Origin: Aldrovandia affinis
Taxonomy: Eukaryota > Chordata > Actinopteri > Notacanthiformes > Halosauridae
Direction: 5' to 3'
NCBI GenBank assembly: GCA_029706075.1
Contig: JAINUG010000070.1
Span: 2,775,500 to 2,839,499 of the forward strand
Length of the DNA: 64,000 bases
Position 1 is the stretch's first letter. Each line of letters begins with the position of its first letter. Of this stretch, positions 56,379 through 64,000 are shown in pieces. Under the pieces are notes generated by a model. It saw only the letters and a program-made list of their open reading frames with translations, was not told where the DNA came from and ran no database searches. The position numbers and the translations under genes were made by a program.

Positions 56379-58612
56379 ATCTTGCAGGTGGTGTCACGGC
56401 CGGTGGTGGACGCTAGTGTGACAACTGCATAATCCTATTCATGCCATGGAATATTTCATGTTATGCTTTCATGTATTTTTTTATTTATTGGATATTATTT
56501 TAGTCTTTTCCAACACATGTCAGAATAGATAACATCAGCATAATGTTTGTGCCATACCATTTTGTCAAAAACAAGCAAACCTCTCTGGGGTTATAAACAG
56601 GTTAACCTGAGGCAATTGTATGTTGTCAGCTGAAAATAACTTGCATATCTAAGCAGCGTAATTAAAAGTCGTCAGGCCCGCACGCATACAAACCGACCCT
56701 CTTTTGGACAAGAATACTCCATGGCTTTCCAGAATGCCTGTGAGCCCATTGTGAGTCACGCTGAAATAACAAAACTCTGTTGGTGTTTCACACAGGAAAC
56801 ATGACTAATTTCTCTTTCTCAAGAGGAGTCTCCTGGATTTGAATCAACAATTATTGCATGTCACAGCATCTGGTGGTTAACGAAACATAATTTGAGTGCT
56901 ATTTTTGTCTTACAGACATTAACAAAACTCTGAAGGTAATTGTGCAATGACAAAATCCAATTGTGTTTGTGTGTCTTTTAGTGCGTAGTTCTGGCCGTCT
57001 GTGTTTTTGTATAATGTAGAATCACTTGCGATTCAAAGGGCAAACTGGTGCATTGCTGTAAAGAATTCCCCCTCATCAACTACCACCCCACCCTAACCCT
57101 AATCCTAGCTGGTTTATTCTGACCATTGGGCCTCTTGTACTCTGCTCAATAATGTTTGCTTTTAGCATTATTGTTGGGCATTGCATTGTTGCTAAGCCAC
57201 ATCTACAGGCTAATACTTGGATGGTTGCAGCCATTGAACAGAGCTTGGCCTTTATTTGAAAGGTCACTTTCTCTCTGATCTCATTCCTCATTAGAAACAG
57301 GCTCATTGATGTTTACATTAGCATCCACGTTTCAGATTTTGTAGAATAGCCAATCTGTTTACCTGCTTACTTAAAGGTTCTGAACAGTCAAGATCAAATT
57401 TTTCATCAAACAGGATGTTTGGGTGAAACCAGATGAACGTGGGATGTTGACAGCTTGAAAATTGACCATTAGCATGTACCCTGATAAAGCTGGGCCAGGC
57501 TCCTCCTTTGTTTAAAACAATAATTCTGGTGTTCTAATCCTATTGGCTGACATGGGAGCATTTGTGTTATTAATAATAGAATAAATATTAGTTTTTAATT
57601 TTTAAAAAAAAACTAAAATAAAGCATTACCACATGCAGAGGAGGCACATTCACATTGTTTACTAGCCAGCAAATGTACCTAGCTACAAAAATGTAAATGT
57701 GATGAACAGCAGTAAATGTTAGCTACATCGAAAAACTTTGTGCATGGATACCAAAAACCAAAAAACACATTTTACCAGAAAAAGAGGAGCAAGAGAAATG
57801 GCTGCAATTTATTAAGGTTCAGTGCACTCTTGGATCTTCGATTTAAAAAACACAGGACACATTGCTGGACACAAGCATGTGAATATTAGCCTGCCTTACA
57901 GCCTTGCTCATATTGAGATGAGAAAGGCCTATATCTCCAATTTTGTGCGTTTTAATCTGTTAAAAAGTTAGAAAGATTTTTTTTGCACACTCTAATGTCA
58001 TTTACCTGTGAAATACGATAACAGAGTGTGCAGAATCTTAAAAAAAAAAAATCATTTGAGGTGACCATTGACATTGTCTTCTTTTCTTTTTTTTTCTCCC
58101 CCTAAAAGTTTGTCTTGTTTTCAGCTGTCGTGCTAACGTCAGTAGGGTGTGGTTTCACCTGATTGCTACAGCTCTCTGTTTACTGATGTTCCGATCTACC
58201 TGCTCCTGTCACCTTTGATTGCTCAAAATAGCGTATATGTAAGGGAGTTTAAATGGTCACTGTGGTTGCAAGTGTGGAAATGGTTGTTATTATACTAATA
58301 GCAGCAACAGGAGCATTAGCCGTTTCTGTTGCACTTCCAGGCCTGTTTTGACGATTTTCATCTGGCACGCGATGTGGGCCGCTAAAGAGAGATAAACACG
58401 CTTGTCTGTCTGTGGCACGATCATGCTGGCTATTATAATAAGTGAGAGAGATAGAGGGGGGGAGGAGAGTAGAAGAGAGAGAAGGAGAAAGGAAGAGAGA
58501 GAGCACAGGAGCAAAAAGGGGGAGCATGAACAAGTTTGTCTCATCAAGCTTGTGATCATTGCCTATCGGCCCATTTTCTAATCATTTTGAAATGTGTATT
58601 GCAGTATATATA
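56379..58612. other. intergenic, no gene recognised
   Basis: 2.2 kb without recognisable transposon, the longest such stretch in the right half. 56640-57300 has balanced composition and might include conserved noncoding DNA. A/T runs occur at 57600-57612 and 58035-58110, and a GA-rich stretch at 58440-58505. Open frames at 57076-57306 and 58249-58559 have no motif. Confidence 0.4.
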
Positions 58613-59457
58613 CACTATCTGTGAAAAATTTTAGAACATCCTCAATTTTTACTGGAATGTAAGCAGTTCAAGTCCAGTAAATAACCTGAAATGGTACAAA
58701 GGTAAATAGTAAACTGCCAGAGGTAAAAAAATAAGGTTTAGGTTACCAAAAACAGAAAAATAATGTACATTTTTTGGCAGTGAGTAGTTTCCTACACCAT
58801 CAAAAGGCACTTGGAAACTGGAGGAAACTCTGACAAGAAGAGGCCTGGCAGACCCAAAGCCACAACAAAATCAGAAGACAAGTTTCTCAGAGTCAACGGC
58901 TTGCGTGATAGGCGGCTCACAGGACAACAGCTTCAAGCACAGCTTAACATTGGTCGAAGGAAGTCTCAGTTTCAACTGTGAAGAGAAGACTTCAAGCTGC
59001 AGGTTTGACAGGTTGAGTGGCAGTAAGAAAGCCATTGCTAAGATGGCGAAATAAGAAAAAGAGGCCTGCCTGGGCCATGAAGCACCGCCAGTGGACTACT
59101 GAAGACTGGAAGAAGGTCTTATGGACCAATAAATTAAAAACTGAAATCTTGAAATTTTGAAAGGTTTTCGTAGCCCGTCGAGTAGGCAAAATGATGGTTC
59201 CTCAGTATGTGACACCAACTGTCAAACATGGAGGAGGACGTGTGATGGTCTGGGGCTCATTTGCTGGATCCAGAGAAGGCCTGAAAAGGCCCTTTTTATT
59301 TTCTTCCGTTTTTGGTAACCTAAATCTTTTTTTTTTTTACCTCTGGCAGTTTACTGCTTACCTTTGTACCATTTCAGGTTATTCACTGGACTTTAACTGC
59401 TTAAATTTCAGTAAAAACTGGAAAATAAGGGTGTTCTAAAACTTTTGACCGGTAGTG
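58613..59457 (+). mobile_element. Tc1-like deletion derivative with long (about 150 bp) inverted repeats
   Basis: 845 bp between TA dinucleotides. The left arm (58613-58765) and right arm (59305-59457) are complementary over most of their length: aaattttagaac/gttctaaaactttt at the tips, then agtaaactgccagaggta/tacctctggcagtttact and gtttaggttaccaaaaac/gtttttggtaacctaaat. Between them are plus-strand transposase pieces: GRPKATTKSEDKFLR, RRLTGQQLQAQLN, a WTTEDWKKV-like stretch and KHGGGRVMVWGSFAG. Start and catalytic C-terminus are missing. Confidence 0.85.
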
Positions 59458-59521
59458 TATACCGTATTAGTGGCGGTTGAAACCCCCACAAAAACAGGAG
59501 CCACTGGTATTTGATAACATT

Positions 59522-61249
59522 CGATAACATTCGTAATGTCATTAACTCCTCTCTTTCCTCTGGCTCTGTCCCCTCCTCCCTCAAATGCGCTCAGGTTGTC
59601 CCCCTCCTCAAAAAACTCTCTCTGAATCCTGCTGTCATCTCTAACTACCGACCTGTCTCTCTCCTCCCTTTCCTCTCCAAAACGTTAGAGCGGGCTGTCT
59701 ATAATCAACTGTCTGCTCATCTCTCACAGAACGACCTGCTTGATCCTAACCAATCTGGGTTCAGAGCAGGCCACTCCACAGAGACTGCTCTCCTTGCGGT
59801 CACAGAGGCTCTTCACGTCATTAAGTCCCGATCCCTTAGCTCCGTCCTCCTCCTCCTCGACCTGTGGGCGGCATTCGACACCGTGGACCACCGGATCCTG
59901 CTCTCATCTCTCGTCGAGATGGGAATCTCTGGATCTGTGTTGACATGGTTTGAGTCCTACCTGGCTGACCGATCCTACCAGGTGGCCTGGAGAGGATCCT
60001 CTCCTCTCCCCGCACCCTCTCTACCGGTGTCCCGCAGGGCTCGGTGCTAGGCCCTGTCCTATTTTCTCTGTACACCAAGTCACTTGGCTCTGTTATTTCT
60101 GCTCATGGTTTTTCCTATCACTGTTATGCTGATGACACTCAACTGTTTCTCTCCTTCCCTCCATCCGATACCCAGGTCCCGGCACGGATCTCTGCATGGC
60201 TGGCTGACATCTCCGCATGGATGTCCACCCACCACCTGAAGCTGAACCTGGGAAGACAGAGCTGCTCTTCCTCCCAGCGAAGGGCTCCCGATGATTGATG
60301 CGTCAATCACCGTGGAAGGCTCCATAGTGTCTCCGTCCCAGTCTGCCAGGAGTCTTGGGGTAACCCTGGACAACCAGCTGTGCTTCTCGAGCCATATTGC
60401 AGCGATCTCCAGACCTGCTGTTTCTCCCTCCACAACATCCGGAGGATCCGACCGCTCCTCACCCAAGAGGTCACTCAACTCCTGGTCCAGGCCCTGGTGA
60501 TCTCACGTCTGGACTACTGCAATTCCTTGCTGGCAGGCCTTCCGGCCTGTGCCATCAAGCCACTGCAACTAGTCCAGAACGCTGCTGCTCGCCTGGTGTT
60601 CAACCAGCCGAAGTTCACCCACGTCACCCCTCTACTCTCCTCTCTGCACTGGCTCCCCATCGCAGCACGCATCAGATTCAAGTCACTGGTGCTTGCTTTT
60701 CAAGCGGCCAGAGGTACTGCTCCCCCATACCTCCAGTCACTCATCACGCCCTACACCCCGTCCAGACCCCTCCGCTCCGCCTCCGCTGGCAGACTGACTG
60801 CCCCATCCCTCCGGGCGCCTGGCAGCCGCTCTCGTGGTCTCGCCTCTTCTCTGTCCTGGTCCCTCGTTGGTGGAACGACCTCCCGCAATCGGTCAGGACT
60901 GCGGAATCACTTCCAATCTTCCGCAAGAGACTCAAAACCCACCTCTTCAGACTCCACTACCCCTGATCTCTGTCCATCTAGCTAAATTGTCTTCACCACT
61001 GTTTACTTGTTCAACACTATACTCTTTATTAAATAAAAAAAAAAATAAAAATTAAAAAATTTAAATGTAAAATACCTTTTCCTTCCCGGTGTTACAGGTA
61101 TGGTAGGCAGATGCCTGCAATTATGTCTATTGCTGTATTCCTGCACTGATCTCGTGCGCTAACTGTGATTGTTCCTACCATGTATTGATGCACATCTTGT
61201 AAGTCGCTCTGGATAAGAGCGTCTGCTAAATGCTTAAAATGTTAAATGT
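59522..61249 (+). mobile_element. L2-clade LINE, 5'-truncated, with reverse transcriptase
   Basis: Starts inside the RT ([20 protein letters not shown]) and keeps an open frame to about 60050 with [16 protein letters not shown] and [14 protein letters not shown] (motif A). Motif B (VSRRARC in this frame; [15 protein letters not shown] in the next) marks a frameshift near 60000. Motif [14 protein letters not shown] is in the 60044-60298 frame, and the C-terminal part is split once more near 60290-60400. The 3' UTR ends in the hairpin at 61205-61221 (CGCTCT, GGATA, AGAGCG, a perfect stem). At least three frame changes; no endonuclease. Confidence 0.9.
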
Positions 61250-62111
61250 ATTGTAGGTGACAAGTCCCTTGGAGGAAAGTTTTAGATTGACCTCTGCAAT
61301 TTCACTTTAATTCGATAGAGGTCACTGTTTCTGTCATGATATATAACCAAAAACATGATGCAAGATGGTGAACCCCTCTGCTGTCACATGTTTATATTTG
61401 TCATAATTTAATATAATGATTATGATATAACATGAACTATGACTATTAATTTCCATAATGAGCATCTTAAAAAAAATCTTGAGAAATTTTTAGAGGCAGT
61501 GCCTGATTTGCCTACCTAGAGCAACCTATATGTGCATATATTTCTGCATGAGGACATGATTACAGGATAGACAAGGTGATATTTATCCTCCCAAGCAGAA
61601 ACACACTTACATGACAAAGTAGAGCTCAGATAATGAGAAAGGTTATGTAAAAAGACACTCGAACACCTGCACAGACTCGTCCATCTCCGTCCTCTTTGGT
61701 AGGATGATTGTATTTCAGGTCTGTCTACTACATGACCTATAATCTTGTGTGGATCCCCCACGTTCCAAACCAACACTTGGAGAAGGCATGCATTTGTTTT
61801 CTCAGAAACCCTCTCAGAAATAATTACTCCTGCGGTAAGCGCTCATTTTAAAATAGTTTCCAAAAATAACATTTTAAAAAGTTGACCTGACTGAGCATTA
61901 TTTTTTTGTAGTTTTTTGTATTATGTAATGGTTCATTTGACAATTGAGGGTATCTCACTGTCACAGAATATTCTAGAAGTTATTATGGGATGGATGAAAC
62001 ATCAGCTCTGCGTAGGACCCCAAACAATACTGTGTACATTGAAAATGGTTATGTACAGGTAGTTATACTTAATGGTAAAATGTGTGTTGTGGTTTGTTCA
62101 ACAATATTATA
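61250..62111. other. intergenic, no gene recognised
   Basis: AT-rich; the minus-strand frame at 61516-61776 has no motif. Confidence 0.5.
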
Positions 62112-62349
62112 CAGGTAACATAAAGGCAACACTTTGGTAACCCGGGGGAGGGGGGGAACTCAAACAGCTCTAGCCAAGGCTAGGACAGTCCCAGCTGGGC
62201 AAGGCGATTCTCCTAGTGTTGGAAAGGGGAGCGCTGGGCCTATCCGCCGGTACCAGCTTTGGCACCCATGAACAGACACTCGTGGTAATGCATCCGTTTA
62301 AAGGATCCCTAATTTACGCAAGTGTTGCCTTTATTTTGGCAGTTACCTG
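62112..62349. mobile_element. MITE with ends of the CAGGTAACTGCC Tc1-like family
   Basis: Left CAGGTAACATAAAGGCAACA, right the complement of CAGGTAACTGCCAAAATAAA continuing into aggcaacacttgcg; TA on both sides. The 190-bp interior (with a poly-G run, ctagccaaggctaggacag and gctgggcctatccgccgg) is unrelated to transposase, so the ends were recycled around foreign DNA. Confidence 0.8.
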
Positions 62350-62708
62350 TACATAATATGTAACATTTGTTACAATGAAAAGTAAAGTAAGTCATTAAAA
62401 CATAATTAGCTGCTGTGGTTGAGCTTAGTGAGGCTAAATGGTAATATGTTATTCTACAGCTATTAATGATGACATGCATTAATGCTTTGGGACCCCCTGT
62501 ACTAAATTAATGTAACTTACTGTATGGTTAGTTATGGCTTATCTGGGTGGATTAGTGGAGGATAAACAGAGGCTGTGTCCCAAATTGCATACTTGTGTCC
62601 TGCGTTCTCGTATACTTGTAAGAATGCACTTCAAAGTACACTCAAAAGAATGCACTACCAAGAGTGCAAGAACGCAGAACGCTTAAAATCCATACATTTG
62701 AAACGCAC
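62350..62708. other. intergenic, no gene recognised
   Basis: Contains a small inverted arrangement near 62590-62680 (cttgtgtcctgcgttct and agaacgcagaacgctt) that may be a MITE end; not resolved. Confidence 0.4.
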
Positions 62709-64000
62709 TTATATTTACATATACATTTTAAGCATTTAGCAGATGCTCTTATCCAGAGCGACTTACAAGATGTGCATTAATACATGGTAGGAACAATCAT
62801 AGTTTGTGCACGAGATCAGTGCAGTAATACAGCGATAGACAACGTTGTAGGCAACTGAATACCATACCTGTAACACTGGGAAGGAAAAGGTTAGTCTTTT
62901 TTTATTATATGAGTAGGCAGGGATACATATACAAGAAGTGTTGAGCAAGTAACACTGGTGATGACAATTGGGTAGATGTACAGAATTCAGTGGTAGTGGA
63001 GTCTGAAAAGGTGGGTTTTGAGTCTCTTGCAGAAGATCGCAAGTGATTCCGCGGTCCTGACCAATTGCCCACCGAGGGGTCAGGACAGAGAAGAGGTGAG
63101 ACCGTGAGGAGCGGCTGCCAGGCGCCCGGAGGGATGGGACAGTCAGTTTGCCAGAGGAGGCTGAACGGAGAGGTCTGGCTGGGGTGTAGGGTGTGATGAG
63201 TGTCTGGAGATAAGGGGGAGCAGTTCCTCTAGCTGTCCTAAAAGCAAGTACCAGTGATTTGAGTATGATGCGTGCTGCAATGGGGAGCCAGTGCAGAGAG
63301 GAGAGTAGAGGGGTGACGTAGGTGAACTTAGGTTGATTGAACACCAAATGTGTGGCAGCATTCTAGACTAGTTGCAATAGCTTGATGGCACAGGCCGGTA
63401 GGCCTGCCAGCCTGCCAAGACCTGTGGGACCTGTGTCTCAGATGGAGAGAAGGAGAGAAAGAGTTGAGTGTCATCAGCATAACAGTGGTAAGAAAAACCA
63501 TGAGCAGAGACTTGGTGTACAGGGAAAATAGGACTGGGCCTAGCACCGAAGGGTGTGGGGAGAAGAGAGGGATCCTCTCCAGGCCACCTGGTAGGACCGG
63601 TCAACTAGGTAGGATTTGAACCATGTCAGTGCAGATCCAGAGATTCCCATCTCGATAAGAGATGAGAGCAGGATCTGGTGGTCCACGGTATCAAATGCAG
63701 CTGACAGGTCGAGGAGGAGGAGGACGGAGCTAAGGGATTGGGACTTAGCCGTTTGAAGAGCCTCAGTGATCGCAAGGAGAGCAGTCTCTGTGGAGTGGCC
63801 TGCCTTGAACCCAAATTGGTTAGGATCAAGCAGGCCATTCTGTAGGAGATGAGCAGACAGTTGATTATAGACAGCCCGCTGTAGTGTTTTGGAGAGGAAT
63901 GGGAGGAGAGAGACAGGTCGGTAGTTGGAAATGACAGCAGGATTCAGAGAGGTTTTTTTGGGGGACGACATGGGCATTTTTGAGGGAAGAGGGGACAGAG
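62709..64000 (-). mobile_element. L2-clade LINE running off the window's right edge
   Basis: Minus strand from the right edge: RT motifs [30 protein letters not shown] (motif A), [13 protein letters not shown] (motif C) and LVFNQPKFTYVTPLLSS, then 3' UTR and the tail hairpin near 62741-62760. The motif B region and the stretch between 63400 and 63430 are shortened relative to the 59.5-kb copy, and frames change at least three times. The rest of the element, if any, lies beyond 64000. Confidence 0.9.

Noticed and set aside
57090-57110. Telomere-like CCCTAACCCTAA motif
   Set aside because: Only about two units; too short to be an interstitial telomeric block.
1-64000. CRISPR array, operons, or bacterial defence genes
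   Set aside because: Intron-containing genes, SINEs and L2 LINEs show vertebrate DNA; no direct repeats with regular unique spacers were seen.

Overview
The window looks like repeat-rich DNA from a ray-finned fish, probably a teleost. The evidence is the mix of mobile elements: L2-clade LINEs whose 3' ends carry the CGCTCT-GGATA-AGAGCG hairpin known from eel UnaL2, several Tc1-like transposon families, tRNA-derived SINEs, hAT, Harbinger-like and CACTA-like elements, one Ty3/gypsy-type LTR fossil and a Penelope-like element, plus long TG/CA, GA and AAT microsatellites. Nothing fixes the species. I found no intact ordinary host protein gene and no RNA gene other than Pol III-type SINE heads. 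All calls come from reading the sequence and from memory of the families; no database search was run.

Layout. 1-20 kb: L2 3' fragments (1-339, 2966-3626 on the minus strand, 9826-10975), decayed Tc1-like pieces, microsatellites, a local duplication (11.9-13.3 kb), a minisatellite (13.7 kb) and SINEs; the SINE at 18.07-18.6 kb has a 48-bp segment repeated five times between its promoter boxes. 20-29 kb: a Harbinger-like element (20782-22150) holding a hAT-type MITE, a solo LTR (24333-25265) interrupted by a SINE with a perfect 12-bp target duplication, a MITE, and a Tc1-like copy interrupted by another SINE. 29.4-33.5 kb: a near full-length but frameshifted L2 on the minus strand, next to the 3' half of a Penelope-like element that keeps an open GIY-YIG endonuclease frame. 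33.9-38.6 kb: a Ty3/gypsy-type fossil with paired 174-bp LTRs and a CCACC target duplication. 38.6-39.8 kb: a nearly whole Tc1-like element. 40-46.7 kb: more Tc1-like copies and a permuted inverted-repeat structure (43.6/44.5 kb).

The most interesting block is 47850-55163. Its two ends form a CACTGCAAAAA inverted repeat, as in CACTA/EnSpm transposons, and it has tandem subterminal repeats. It carries two divergent genes: the C-terminal remnant of a CACTA-type transposase on the minus strand, and an eight-exon gene resembling fish SAMD3-like proteins on the plus strand, broken by two frame-changing deletions. It seems to sit inside an older hAT element. I infer that the SAMD3-like gene may be a passenger or second gene of the transposon rather than a host gene. 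The right end (58.6-64 kb) holds another Tc1-like deletion derivative, two more L2 copies in opposite orientation and a small Tc1-family MITE.

The genes do not form a pathway. They are parts of mobile elements, and the only visible functional relations are L2 as probable supplier of reverse transcriptase to SINEs that copy its tail, Tc1-like transposases serving deleted copies, and the two-gene CACTA-like unit.
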